Assembly: GCA_902825215.1 (NCBI GenBank)
Contig: LR782234.1
Span: 3,286,001-3,350,000 of the forward strand
Reading direction: 5' to 3'
DNA from: Pseudomonas fluorescens
Lineage (GTDB): Bacteria > Pseudomonadota > Gammaproteobacteria > Pseudomonadales > Pseudomonadaceae
Length of the DNA stretch: 64,000 nt
The notes below the pieces were generated by a model. The model ran no database searches. It was not told where the DNA came from and saw only the letters and a list, made by a program, of their open reading frames with translations. Below are positions 52,397 to 62,202 of the stretch, one piece after another; positions within the stretch are counted from its first letter, which is position 1, and each line of letters starts with the position of its first letter. The position numbers and the translations under genes were made by a program.

Positions 52397-53190
52397 TCAG
52401 TATCCGCCAACTGACCAAGCACTACGGAACGAACCCGGTTCTGCGCGGGATCGACCTAGAGGTAGCGGCAGGAGAATTCGTCGTGGTGCTGGGTCAGTCC
52501 GGCGCGGGCAAATCCACGTTGCTACGTTGTATCAACCGCCTGGTCCAGGCCGACACCGGTACGCTCTGCGTAGCGGGTATTGACGCACTGGCCTGCCGCG
52601 ACACCATCGGACTGCGACGTCAGGTGGCGATGATTTTTCAACACCACAACGTAGTGCCGCGTCTCAGCGTACTGAAGAACGTGCTCACCGGATGCCTGGG
52701 CGCGGCATCGACATTGACCTCCATCCTGCAACTGTTTCGGCGCGAGGACGTGGCCCTCGCGATGCAGTGCCTTGAGCGTGTAGAGCTTGCGCACAAAGCC
52801 CACCAACGGACCGATGCGCTGTCCGGCGGGCAGATGCAACGCGTAGGCATCGCACGTGCCCTGGCGCAACGGCCAAAAGTGATTCTGGCGGATGAGCCGG
52901 TGGCCAGTCTCGACCCAAAGACTGCGCGTCTGGTGCTGCAGTATTTGCGTGATGCTACGCGAGACCTGGGAATCACGGTGTTGTGCAACCTGCATCAGAT
53001 CGAGTACGCCCGAGAGTTTGGTGACCGGATCGTCGGCCTGGCCCACGGCAAACTGGTGTTCGACGGTAGCGCTTGCAGCATGAACGAAGACGACATTCAG
53101 CGCATTTATCCCGGCCAGACCACCCAATCGCCGGACCTCGGCGCAAAAGCGCAGGCGCTGACAGTTCCTCGCGCTCAAGTGAGGGCTTGA
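52393..53190 (+). CDS. phnC: Phosphonate ABC transporter ATPase
   Basis: 265 residues. Walker A GQSGAGKST (about 35), signature LSGGQMQRVGIARAL (about 138), Walker B VILADEPVASLDP. PhnC-type length and features. Powers uptake with PhnE; two bases before phnE. Confidence 0.95.
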   Translation: MISIRQLTKHYGTNPVLRGIDLEVAAGEFVVVLGQSGAGKSTLLRCINRLVQADTGTLCVAGIDALACRDTIGLRRQVAMIFQHHNVVPRLSVLKNVLTGCLGAASTLTSILQLFRREDVALAMQCLERVELAHKAHQRTDALSGGQMQRVGIARALAQRPKVILADEPVASLDPKTARLVLQYLRDATRDLGITVLCNLHQIEYAREFGDRIVGLAHGKLVFDGSACSMNEDDIQRIYPGQTTQSPDLGAKAQALTVPRAQVRA

Positions 53191-53192
53191 AC

Positions 53193-54011
53193 ATGAAACA
53201 GCAACGTTATCTGTGGACCGTGGACCTGCCTCGCCGGCCGCGTGGCTGGCTGTCCACCGCAATGATCGTGCTGGCGGTGATTTTCACGCTGCACTGGAGC
53301 GCAACCGGCGCGCAATTAAGCGTGGGCGAACTCGCCGCAGGGTTGCCGCAAATCGGGGATTTCCTTGCTCGCACGGTCCCACCCGACCTGAGCATTCTCC
53401 CTCGACTGCTGGCGCCCGCCGTGGAGACATTGCAAATCGCGATATGGGGCACGTTGCTCGGCGTGTTGATGGCCATGCCGCTGTCGATTCTCGCGGCGCG
53501 CAACCTGAGCCGAAACCGCCTGGTCTTTCACGCAACCCGGCAATTTCTGAACATCACTCGCAGCATCAACGAGCTGATTCTGGCCCTGGTATTTGTCTCG
53601 GCGGTAGGTCTTGGGCCCTTCCCTGGCGTGCTCGCGCTGGCTCTGCACGGCATGGGCATGCTTGGAAAATTCTTTGCCGAGAGCATAGAAGAAATCGACC
53701 AAGGCCCGATCGAAGCGCTTCAGGCCACCGGTGCGCGCCCCCTGCAAGTCATCGTGTTCGGCGTGTTGCCGCAGGTCATCACTGCATGGATCGCAGTGGT
53801 GCTGTACCGCTTCGAAGTCAATTTACGCTCGGCGACCGTCCTCGGCATGGTCGGTGCAGGCGGGCTTGGGTTCGAGCTGGTAAGCAGTCTGAAGCTTTTC
53901 AAATATCAGGAAACGGCCACCTGCATCATCGTTATCACGCTCATGGTAATCATCGCTGACGCACTGTCGGGTCGATTGCGCAACGCGATCCAACGTGGCG
54001 CTCACACCTGA
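53193..54011 (+). CDS. phnE: Phosphonate ABC transporter permease
   Basis: 272 residues from ATG 53193; the longer open frame to 53073 lies within phnC. About six membrane helices, and the EAA-type loop EALQATGARPLQVIVFGVLPQV, which contacts PhnC. Completes the phnDCE importer. Confidence 0.95.
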   Translation: MKQQRYLWTVDLPRRPRGWLSTAMIVLAVIFTLHWSATGAQLSVGELAAGLPQIGDFLARTVPPDLSILPRLLAPAVETLQIAIWGTLLGVLMAMPLSILAARNLSRNRLVFHATRQFLNITRSINELILALVFVSAVGLGPFPGVLALALHGMGMLGKFFAESIEEIDQGPIEALQATGARPLQVIVFGVLPQVITAWIAVVLYRFEVNLRSATVLGMVGAGGLGFELVSSLKLFKYQETATCIIVITLMVIIADALSGRLRNAIQRGAHT

Positions 54012-54141
54012 ACAATCGCAGGCAAGCCGTCCAGGTCATTATCGGTTCAACCAATTGATGCCTGCGAATTATCGATTTGAGCTGTTGTTGAAGCCGCCCG
54101 AGTATGGAGGCACTTCCAACAACAAAAACAAGGGACACACC

Positions 54142-55233
54142 ATGATTGCCCGATTTCACAATCCCGTTGATACACGATTCGGTTGGGGCAGCCTGCATCA
54201 ACTGGCCGACATCACTGAACACCAGACAGTCGCCCTGGTGACCTTTCCCGAGGCGCGAGGGCTGGGACTGGTCGATCGCATCCAGGACCTGCTGGGCGAC
54301 CGCCTGGTGTACGTGATCGAGGATGTTCAGCCTAATCCTGACGTGGCCCAGCTGCGTGATACCTATGAACGTTTCTGGCAGGAAGCCGGCGAATGTCACG
54401 CGGTCATCGCCGTCGGTGGTGGCAGTGCAATCGATACCGCCAAAGCGTTGATCGTCGGTACTGAGTCGGGCCGCTTTGATGAGTTGCTCGCTTTGCTGGC
54501 TACCGGCAAGCCCTTCGTCCCTGCGCGCAGCAAGGCATTGATCGCGGCGCCCACCACCGCGGGCACCGGCAGCGAGGTAACGCCTTGGGCGACCATATGG
54601 GATTCGGCCAGCCACAAAAAATACTCGCTGCACCTTGAGTGCACCTGGCCCAAGGTCGCGATCATCGACCCGCAACTGATGCTGACCGTGCCTGGTGGCG
54701 TCACCGTCTCTACCGGCCTGGATGCCTTGTCTCATGCGCTGGAATCGGTCTGGAACGTCAATGCCAATCCGGTCTCGGACACGTTCGCCATCTCCGCCAT
54801 CGCGGACATTCTGGAATGCCTGCCGCTGCTGCGTCGCGATCTTGCCAACAGTGAACTGCGTTCGCGCATGGCGCTGGCAGCGCTAAAAGCTGGATTGGCG
54901 TTTTCCAACACCAAAACCGCCCTCGCCCACTCCATCTCCTACGAAATGACGCTGCGTTACGGTCTGCCGCACGGGATTGCCTGCTCCTTTACATTGCCGC
55001 TGGTGCTGGGCATGGCATGGGGGCACGACGCCGCGCGCGACCGTACCCTGCAACGAATTTTCGGCAACGATCTGAACAAGGCCCAAAGTCAGTTGCGTGA
55101 ATTCCTGCACAGCCTCGGCGTTAAAACCGAGTTTGCCGACTACGGCGTCACGGCGGAGCAAGCCGAGCAAATGATTGATTTCGCCATGCAGGGCGCCAGG
55201 GGCAAGAACTTTATCGGCGCTAAAGCTGCGTAG
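54142..55233 (+). CDS. Iron-containing alcohol dehydrogenase, phosphonoacetaldehyde reductase-like
   Basis: 363 residues from ATG 54142; the frame to 53995 overlaps phnE and lacks support. Cofactor motif VIAVGGGSAIDTAKAL (about 90) and metal-binding His/Asp in GLDALSHALESVW (about 195) and RYGLPHGIACSF (about 270) mark a group III Fe-ADH. The closest known enzyme type is phosphonoacetaldehyde reductase (PhpC), which interconverts phosphonoacetaldehyde and 2-hydroxyethylphosphonate. Beside phnX and without phnW, the oxidative direction is plausible: hydroxyethylphosphonate to phosphonoacetaldehyde. This is inference. Confidence 0.85.
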   Translation: MIARFHNPVDTRFGWGSLHQLADITEHQTVALVTFPEARGLGLVDRIQDLLGDRLVYVIEDVQPNPDVAQLRDTYERFWQEAGECHAVIAVGGGSAIDTAKALIVGTESGRFDELLALLATGKPFVPARSKALIAAPTTAGTGSEVTPWATIWDSASHKKYSLHLECTWPKVAIIDPQLMLTVPGGVTVSTGLDALSHALESVWNVNANPVSDTFAISAIADILECLPLLRRDLANSELRSRMALAALKAGLAFSNTKTALAHSISYEMTLRYGLPHGIACSFTLPLVLGMAWGHDAARDRTLQRIFGNDLNKAQSQLREFLHSLGVKTEFADYGVTAEQAEQMIDFAMQGARGKNFIGAKAA

Positions 55234-55367
55234 CGCCAACCCGGCATCCAACAACCGACAAGCACTGTCAGCGGCGTGACCCGTCGCGACGATTTCCTGC
55301 ACCGCTCAGAAAAGAGTGCACCCGCCGACACCCTCCGGTGAGAGCGAACAATAATAAGGAAAAGATC

Positions 55368-56663
55368 ATGAATCGTGCTCAAACCATGCCTGCTCTCGCT
55401 GGACACGCCGCATCATTTCGAGTCGCTCAATGGCGCATGTTGCTGGCAGCGATGTTCTGCTATCTGTTTTTCTACACCGGCAGGCAAACCTTCGGTTTCG
55501 CCATACCCGGAATCCAGGCCGAATTCGGTTTTACCAAGGAACACCTGGGATGGGCATCGGCCGTCATGCTGTGGGCGTATGCCATCGGTCAGGCCATCAA
55601 CGGCAACCTGGCCGATAAATACGGCGGGCGCCGCATCATGACCGCCGGGGCCGTGCTGTCCTGCATGGCTAACTGGGTGACCAGTTTCGCAAGCAATTTT
55701 GCCGCGCTGATCCTGCCCTGGGGCATCAATGGTTATTTCCAGGCATTGGGATGGGCGCCGGGCAGTCGGCTTATCTCCAACTGGTGGAGTGCCGGCGAGC
55801 GCGGCAAGGTGTATGGCTTGTATGTGTTCGCCGCCGGGTGCGCCTCGGTACTGTCCTACGTCACCTCGATCGTGGTGCTTGAGGTGATGCATCTGGAGTG
55901 GCGCTGGATCTTTCGCTTACCGGTGCTGTTGATGCTGGCGGGCGGGATCATTTTCTATCTGGTTGCGCGCGAGCGTCCGCAGGATCTGGGCTTCGAACCG
56001 CCTGTGGACACCGGGGTCGCCAATGCCGATGACAAGGGTCACGAAGTGGCACAGGGCGAAATCGAAACCTCTGCACAACGCTACAAGGCTGTGCTGAAAA
56101 ACGTTCGTCTGATCATTGCTGCAGTCTCCCTGGGTTTTCAGAACGCCGCACGCTATGGCCTGATCGTCTGGGTACCGGTGCACTTTCTGGGCGCGAACTG
56201 GAAGACAGGCGACAGCCTGGTCGATCCGAAGTGGATCACCGTCGCCCTACCGGTCGGGATGGCCGTCGGCGCGCTGAGCAATGGCTGGATCTCGGACAAA
56301 CTGTTCGGCTCAAAGCGCTACCTGGCGATCATGCTCTACATGGTGCTCGGCGCCGCCACCAGTCTGTGGATGTGGACGTTGGCACCGCACAGCGCCACCG
56401 GCCTTGTCGCTCTGTTCCTCTGCGGGTTCTTTGTGTACGGCCCTGCGTCGAGTTTCTGGGCGCTCTGTCCCGATCTGGTCGGAGCTAAGCGTGCAGGCAC
56501 GGCAACCGGTGTGATGAATTTTTCGTCCTATCTGTTCGCCGGCCTGGCGGAACCGCTGATCGGCAGTATGCTCGACAGTACCGGTAATACGTCGTTGATC
56601 TTCATCGTGGTGACAACCGCCTGCCTGTGCAGCGCAGTGGTCGCTCTGTTTATTCGGCGATAA
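55368..56663 (+). CDS. Organophosphate:phosphate antiporter-family transporter (MFS/OPA)
   Basis: 431 residues from ATG 55368 behind aagga. Twelve membrane segments; the early motif FYTGRQTFGFAIPGIQAEF resembles the FNRxxFxxAxPxLxxE-type signature of OPA transporters (GlpT, UhpT). In a phosphonate locus it probably brings in phosphonate or exports phosphate. Having both an ABC importer and an OPA-type protein is redundant and interesting. Follows the alcohol dehydrogenase by 134 bases. Confidence 0.88.
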   Translation: MNRAQTMPALAGHAASFRVAQWRMLLAAMFCYLFFYTGRQTFGFAIPGIQAEFGFTKEHLGWASAVMLWAYAIGQAINGNLADKYGGRRIMTAGAVLSCMANWVTSFASNFAALILPWGINGYFQALGWAPGSRLISNWWSAGERGKVYGLYVFAAGCASVLSYVTSIVVLEVMHLEWRWIFRLPVLLMLAGGIIFYLVARERPQDLGFEPPVDTGVANADDKGHEVAQGEIETSAQRYKAVLKNVRLIIAAVSLGFQNAARYGLIVWVPVHFLGANWKTGDSLVDPKWITVALPVGMAVGALSNGWISDKLFGSKRYLAIMLYMVLGAATSLWMWTLAPHSATGLVALFLCGFFVYGPASSFWALCPDLVGAKRAGTATGVMNFSSYLFAGLAEPLIGSMLDSTGNTSLIFIVVTTACLCSAVVALFIRR

Positions 56664-56696
56664 GCATCGATTCGCGGTTCGGCAACGGGAACTCTT

Positions 56697-57569
56697 ATGT
56701 ACCAGTACCACAAGTGGCTACGTTCTTTTCACGCGGTAGCGAAGACCGGCAGCTTCACGCTCGCCGCCGAATACCTGAGCGTCGGACAGCCGACAGTCAG
56801 TGAGCAGGTCAACGCACTGGAAAAGAAGTTCTCCGTGGAACTGTTCCATCGTCGCGGCCGCTTTATCGAGATGAGTTCGGCGGGACACAAGCTTTATGCG
56901 ATCACCCAGGGCCTGTTCGGCCAAGAGAGTGAAGCCGTGCAACTCTTACAGAGCTTCAAGCAACGCAAGACAGGCATGCTGCGTTTGGGCGCGGTGTCCC
57001 CGCCCATCGCGATGAACCTGACGTACGAATTGATGCAGCGCCACCCTGACATTGAAATCGAGACCTCGTTTTCGCCGGAAAAGGAGACGCTGAACCGGCT
57101 GTTCAACTTCGACATCGATGTAGCGATTCTGGCGCTGTCCGAATTCGATGAGCGTTTTGATACGCAACTGTACCGGCGCTATCCGATCATTGCCGTCGTG
57201 CGCGAAGACCACCCCTGGGCAAGCCAGAAAGAGGTCCATGTCGAGCAGATCAGCAGTGAGAAATGGGTGCTCCGGGAAAAGAACTCACGCACGCGTCAGC
57301 TGGTGGAAGAAAGCTGCAAGCGCCTCGGCGTCTCGCTGAACTGCGTGATGCAGTTGAACAGCCGTGAAGCGATCGTGCATGCCATCGCCAAGGGCATCGG
57401 CATCGGGTTTGTCTCTGCCGTCGAATACGCCGAAACCCCCAATACCAAACCCATCACATTTGTGAATCACCCGTTTTCCATCGACTACCACTTGTGCTGC
57501 CTGGGTATTCGTAGAAACCGGCCGATGATTGCGGAGTTGTTCGACGCCCGTTCAACGCCGGTTATCTGA
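56697..57569 (+). CDS. Second LysR-family regulator of the phosphonate locus
   Basis: 290 residues. HTH at residues 1-65 (SFHAVAKTGSFTLAAEYLSVGQPTVSEQVNALE). Co-oriented between the antiporter and phnX, so it may be expressed with them and control the catabolic genes. Distinct from, but similar in layout to, the regulator at 50555. Confidence 0.92.
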   Translation: MYQYHKWLRSFHAVAKTGSFTLAAEYLSVGQPTVSEQVNALEKKFSVELFHRRGRFIEMSSAGHKLYAITQGLFGQESEAVQLLQSFKQRKTGMLRLGAVSPPIAMNLTYELMQRHPDIEIETSFSPEKETLNRLFNFDIDVAILALSEFDERFDTQLYRRYPIIAVVREDHPWASQKEVHVEQISSEKWVLREKNSRTRQLVEESCKRLGVSLNCVMQLNSREAIVHAIAKGIGIGFVSAVEYAETPNTKPITFVNHPFSIDYHLCCLGIRRNRPMIAELFDARSTPVI

Positions 57570-57655
57570 TTCTGTAACGCACTTCAACAAACGATAAGCC
57601 TACTTCTCATGAATGAGAGGGACGGCCTTCCCTTACCTGAAAGTGGAGATTGACC

Positions 57656-58483
57656 ATGCATTACCAACAACCTGCTCAACTGCAAGCCGTGGTTCTGGAC
57701 TGGGCCGGCACCGTCGTGGATTTCGGCTCGTTCGCCCCTACGCAGATTTTTGTCGAAGCCTTCTCTGAGTTTGGCGTAGCGGTTTCGCTGGAGGAAGCAC
57801 GCGGTCCCATGGGCATGGGGAAGTGGGACCACATCCGGACTTTATGCAACCAGCCACAGATTGCCGAACGTTACCGTGCGGTGTTTGATCGCTTTCCGAC
57901 TGACGAGGACGTCACCGCGCTTTATGAGCGTTTCATGCCGCTGCAAATCGAGAAGATCGCGTTGCATTCGGCGCTGATTCCCGGCGCCCTGGAGACCATT
58001 GATGCGCTGCGCGAACAGGGTTTGAAAATCGGCTCCTGCTCGGGTTATCCGGCCGTGGTCATGGCCAAAGTTGTGGAGCTGGCGCGCCACAATGGCTACG
58101 TCGCCGACCACGTGGTCGCGACCGACGAAGTGCCCAATGGTCGCCCACATCCGGCTCAGGCACTGGCTAACGTGATTGCCTTGGGCGTCAGCGACGTCGC
58201 CGCTTGCGTCAAGGTCGACGATACCTGGCCCGGCATCCTTGAGGGCCGCAGTGCCGGCATGTGGACAGTCGCCCTGACCTGTTCCGGCAATGCCCTGGGT
58301 TTGACTTACGAGCAATACCAAGCGTTGCCCTCCGAGAAGCTGGCAGAAGAACGCGCCCGTATCACAAAAATGTTCGAAGGCTCTCGTCCGCATTACCTGA
58401 TCGACACGATCGTCGAGTTACCGGCAGTCATCGAAGACATCAACTCCCGTCTGGCGCACGGTGAAACCCCGCAAGGCTGCTAA
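57656..58483 (+). CDS. phnX: Phosphonoacetaldehyde hydrolase (phosphonatase)
   Basis: 275 residues from ATG 57656, GTGGAGA upstream; TTG 57650 is an alternative. HAD enzyme that cleaves phosphonoacetaldehyde to acetaldehyde and phosphate. Motif [15 protein letters not shown] (nucleophile Asp), Schiff-base Lys in [10 protein letters not shown] (about 55), motif GSCSGYP, and KVDDTWPG. No phnW (2-aminoethylphosphonate transaminase) gene is nearby, so its aldehyde must come from another source, most simply the Fe-ADH encoded upstream. Confidence 0.95.
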   Translation: MHYQQPAQLQAVVLDWAGTVVDFGSFAPTQIFVEAFSEFGVAVSLEEARGPMGMGKWDHIRTLCNQPQIAERYRAVFDRFPTDEDVTALYERFMPLQIEKIALHSALIPGALETIDALREQGLKIGSCSGYPAVVMAKVVELARHNGYVADHVVATDEVPNGRPHPAQALANVIALGVSDVAACVKVDDTWPGILEGRSAGMWTVALTCSGNALGLTYEQYQALPSEKLAEERARITKMFEGSRPHYLIDTIVELPAVIEDINSRLAHGETPQGC

Positions 58484-58509
58484 CCCGAACGGAAAATGAC
58501 ATGACCGTG

Positions 58510-58526
58510 GCCGCCTCCCGGGCGGC
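58510..58526 (+). terminator. Weak terminator hairpin after phnX
   Basis: GCCGCC - TCCCG - GGCGGC followed by TACGTTT; six-bp stem and a poor T-run. Confidence 0.4.
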
Positions 58527-58550
58527 TACGTTTGAGGAAAATCGCGGCCA

Positions 58551-60203
58551 TTACACAAATGAGTCATGCTCCAGATCCGGCGAGACCCGATGAGAGGGCT
58601 GATGACCCTCTATACCGGGTGCTGCTGTGCCGGGCCGACTCTCCAGGTAATGCTTTTTGAACGCTGCGCAATCCATGGCTTTTGCAAACAGCCATCCTTG
58701 CGCATACCGCACCTGATTTGCGCGCAAATAGCCCAGTTGCGCCGGTGCCTCGACGCCTTCAGCGACAAGGGTCAGCGCCAACGCGTGGCCCAGCTGAATG
58801 ACGTGCGTGATCAACAGGCTGCTCTGCTCGGCCTCGCCAATCTGCTCGACAAAGGAGCGGTCGATCTTGAGGACGTCCAGCGGTAATTGCTGCAGGTACT
58901 GCAAACTCGAATAGCCAGTGCCGAAGTCATCCAGCGCGACAACAAACCCGGCGCTTCGCGCGCGCTCAAGGGTCATCTTCGCTGGCGCCAGATCGATAAG
59001 GCTGCGCTCTGTCACTTCGAGCCATATCTGCGAAGGCAGCACGTCGACGCGACCGGCCTGGTTCAACAATACCGGTATCAACCTTCCGGAGCACACGTCG
59101 GCGGCAGCAAGGTTCAACGCCACATGCAGCGAACGGTCACGCGCCAGCATCTCGCCAAGATCCTCGAATACGCTGTTGACCACTTGGTCGGTGATCGCTT
59201 CAATCAAACCGCTGGACTCTGCCAGAGGAATGAACACGTCCGGATAGATCAGCGTGCCGTTGGGTTTTCGCCAGCGGACCAAAGCTTCAGCGCCGATGCA
59301 GTGCTGAGTTTCGATCTCAATGATCGGCTGATAGTGAACGATGAATTCGTGCCGCTGCACGGCACGCTCCAGTGCGGCCAGAGGAGACAGCTTGCGACGC
59401 CACCAACGCAGGGTCATGAACACCAGGCCCACAGCAATTGCCAGACCGATCGGCAGCAGATACAAGACCTGCTGCACCAGGCTGCGCAACAGCTCCTCTC
59501 GCGGGATCGCCGCGATGACGGTGAAGTTGCCCTGAGCTACAAGCGTGTAGAGAAAGCCGTCCTTGAGGCCATGTGTCGGACCTTGATGCACCAAGGCGAG
59601 GAAGCTTGCCATATTCGAATCTGCCGGCCCCAGCAAGCGACCCTGCCGCGTACCGACAGCCAGCCTGACGCCTTCATCCAGCACGACCTCGCGAAACTGT
59701 TCAGGGTCCACCAGCACATTGAACGCGGCGAATTGCAGTGCCAGCATCGGCTTGATCAGCGCGTTGTCGTCGTGCGCATCAAGGGAGACCTTGACCCCAT
59801 CGTCGGTAACGAAGTCTTCTGCCCATGCCTTTGACCGAGGCGGCGCAGCGCCCCACGACGTGCAGGCGAATACATCTTCTTCGTAGCCCACTGACTCGAC
59901 CGAAAAAGTGTTCATGGCGATCATGCGCATCTGCTCGACGCCCCGTGGCGAGCAGGGCTCCAGGTCGGTGATGGCGATGCTTTTCAGGGCGTGGGTGGCC
60001 TGTGCAAACGTCTGGCTGGCGCGATCGTTGGCGATCGCAGCCAGCGTCTGCAGCCGTTCCTGTGCGGCATGGATCGACAGCATCCACCCAGCCGCGAACG
60101 TCATGCCTAACGGAATGACCACCGCTAGGGTGGTCAGCAGTACTCCCCGCCGCATGATCTTTGAACGCTTCATTTCACTGTCCGAATGATGGGGCCGTGA
60201 CAT
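58551..60203 (-). CDS. CSS-motif EAL-domain cyclic-di-GMP phosphodiesterase
   Basis: 550 residues from ATG 60203; ATG 60173 and a longer frame to 60281 are alternatives. Two membrane helices (VLLTTLAVVIPLGMTFAAGWML; VLYLLPIGLAIAVGLVFM) enclose a periplasmic domain of the CSS type (CSPRG and CTSWG, about 80-125). C-terminal EAL domain with EALVRW, VALNLAA, EVTERSL, DDFGTGYSS, KIDRSFV and AEGVE, so the catalytic set is present. Hydrolyses c-di-GMP; periplasmic Cys residues may sense redox state, as known for CSS-type PdeC. Tandem with a GGDEF gene. Confidence 0.92.
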   Translation of the reverse strand: MSRPHHSDSEMKRSKIMRRGVLLTTLAVVIPLGMTFAAGWMLSIHAAQERLQTLAAIANDRASQTFAQATHALKSIAITDLEPCSPRGVEQMRMIAMNTFSVESVGYEEDVFACTSWGAAPPRSKAWAEDFVTDDGVKVSLDAHDDNALIKPMLALQFAAFNVLVDPEQFREVVLDEGVRLAVGTRQGRLLGPADSNMASFLALVHQGPTHGLKDGFLYTLVAQGNFTVIAAIPREELLRSLVQQVLYLLPIGLAIAVGLVFMTLRWWRRKLSPLAALERAVQRHEFIVHYQPIIEIETQHCIGAEALVRWRKPNGTLIYPDVFIPLAESSGLIEAITDQVVNSVFEDLGEMLARDRSLHVALNLAAADVCSGRLIPVLLNQAGRVDVLPSQIWLEVTERSLIDLAPAKMTLERARSAGFVVALDDFGTGYSSLQYLQQLPLDVLKIDRSFVEQIGEAEQSSLLITHVIQLGHALALTLVAEGVEAPAQLGYLRANQVRYAQGWLFAKAMDCAAFKKHYLESRPGTAAPGIEGHQPSHRVSPDLEHDSFV

Positions 60204-60329
60204 GTCCTGGTGTTTGCCGGACCGGACGTTTGCTCGGCACCTGATGCTGCTTTTAGCGTGGAATCGACAGAGAATCAACAAGCCAGTCGATAAGTGCAGG
60301 GATTGCTGATGTGCATCAACGTTCGCGGC

Positions 60330-61970
60330 TCATATGGGTGTGCCTGACGGCGTGGGTGAGCAGAATTCCACCCGGTTGCGCCCGCCCTGCTTGGCCCGGT
60401 ACAGGCATTCGTCAGCTTTCTTGAGAACGACCTCTGCCGTGGTGGGCAGGGGTTCACAGGTTGCCACACCGATCGAAGCGGTAATGCGCCCCACGGTCGG
60501 AATATCGCAGGTAGCAATGGCCTGACGAATTCGCTCAGCGATGATGCTTGCCGATTCAACGTCGGTTTCCGGCAGGATCAGCAAGAACTCCTCTCCCCCT
60601 GCCCGGCATGCAAGATCGCCGGCACGGGAATGGGTTTGCAAGGTTTGTGCGACCTGTTTTATCGCCAGGTCGCCCTTGTCGTGACCAAAGGTGTCGTTGA
60701 CCCGTTTGAAATGGTCGATGTCCAGCGACAACACCGAATACGTTCGACCGGCACGTTCCAAGGCGCGCAGTTCCTCATCCATGGCCCTGCGATTGGCCAG
60801 ACCGGTCATGGGATCGGCAAACGCTTGCTGGCTCAGGCGGCCCAGCTTTGCTTGCAACAACTGCACACCTGCAAGCATCGCCTGGCGGATGGAAAACGCC
60901 TCGCGGTACCAGGCCTTCACGTGGTGGAGTTGCTCAGTCGCCTGCGGCGCCGACAACTGTCGGGCGATAAGCGAGAGCTGGTTCAACGGGCGACAGATCA
61001 GCAAGGTGCCAAGCCAGATCAGCACAACGCCAATCACAGCGGCTGGCACCATTCCGCGCAAAACATCACGCATCAGTGTCTCCAGCGGCGCCAGACTGAT
61101 CTCCCGTGGCTGCTGCGCGACCACAGCCCAGCCGGCGCCCGGTACCTGCGCGTATCCGGCGAGCATGGGCACGCCTTTGTAGTTACGTACGGTCATTGAG
61201 CCGCTTTCGCCCCGTAACGCTGCGTCCACGGTTTTACTCCACCCCAGTGTGTCGCCAATGCGCGACGCGTCAGGGTGAAAGAGCAATTGGCGATCCTGAT
61301 CGGCGACAAAGGCAAACGTACCTTCGTGATGAAAGTGACGACTGATCAAGGTGTGCAGTGCGTTGTCCTCGCGCAGATAAACCGAGCCGCCGATGATGCC
61401 CACGTAACGCTTGGCAGCGTCATAAACGGGTTCGGAAATGAACACGACGAGATTGCCCGCCGACGACGTGTAAGCCGAGCTTATAAAGGAGCGCTTCGCC
61501 TCGATGGCGTTGCGAATGGCATCCGAGTGCAAGGTGGAGCCATTGATTTGCAGGACGTCCGGGTACGCCTCCAGCACCTTGGCATTGCTATCGACAATGG
61601 CGATCGAGTTGAAATCGGCATCCTGTTTTTGCAGACGAAGCGCTTCGCCGCGCATGACGCTGGGATCACCCCAGGCTTTGCCCAATTCATCGGCGCCAAA
61701 CCGCAGATGGTTCTGTGCCGAATGAATGAATTCGGACAGGCTCGAAGCGACCTTCGCGGCGTAGGCACTGTTCGATTGCAGCGCGTGGTCCAGCAACGCA
61801 TCGCGCTGCACGCGGTAGGCAGTGATCAGACTGTTGGCCAACGTCGCCAGAACAGACAGCAACACGAGGGCGAGTATCAGCCACCGCAAGTTCAGCATGG
61901 CCACGGGTTGCCGGGCGCCCAGCGTCTCGTCGCTGACTGGCTGATTCGGAGTGTCCGTTCTGTCGCTCAT
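60330..61970 (-). CDS. Membrane diguanylate cyclase with periplasmic sensor domain
   Basis: 546 residues from ATG 61970 (agggcag upstream); the frame to 62048 is less likely. Two membrane helices (WLILALVLLSVLATLANSL; MVPAAVIGVVLIWLGTLLI) enclose a dCache-like periplasmic domain (about 50-310). GGDEF domain at 390-545 with the active motif GGEEF (in CRAGGEEFLLIL) and DIDHFKRVNDTFGHDKGD. RxxD inhibitory site not evident. Makes c-di-GMP, opposing its EAL neighbour. Confidence 0.93.
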   Translation of the reverse strand: MSDRTDTPNQPVSDETLGARQPVAMLNLRWLILALVLLSVLATLANSLITAYRVQRDALLDHALQSNSAYAAKVASSLSEFIHSAQNHLRFGADELGKAWGDPSVMRGEALRLQKQDADFNSIAIVDSNAKVLEAYPDVLQINGSTLHSDAIRNAIEAKRSFISSAYTSSAGNLVVFISEPVYDAAKRYVGIIGGSVYLREDNALHTLISRHFHHEGTFAFVADQDRQLLFHPDASRIGDTLGWSKTVDAALRGESGSMTVRNYKGVPMLAGYAQVPGAGWAVVAQQPREISLAPLETLMRDVLRGMVPAAVIGVVLIWLGTLLICRPLNQLSLIARQLSAPQATEQLHHVKAWYREAFSIRQAMLAGVQLLQAKLGRLSQQAFADPMTGLANRRAMDEELRALERAGRTYSVLSLDIDHFKRVNDTFGHDKGDLAIKQVAQTLQTHSRAGDLACRAGGEEFLLILPETDVESASIIAERIRQAIATCDIPTVGRITASIGVATCEPLPTTAEVVLKKADECLYRAKQGGRNRVEFCSPTPSGTPI

Positions 61971-62202
61971 GGTCTGCCCTGACACGTCTGTTTTTCGAAT
62001 TGGTTTTGCAAGCGGCCCAGCGAGTATAAGCGCTCGGGCAGCGGACATGATTTTTTCATGGGTTCAACCGAACGCTCAAGGGCGCCCCCACAAAACTGAA
62101 CAACCAACGTGCATTTCTGGCAGTCCCGCCCGCCCCTGACTCCTCTCACAATGGCCGCCACTGTGGTTACACGCATCCACACCCAGGACCGAGGAGTCAG
62201 CT

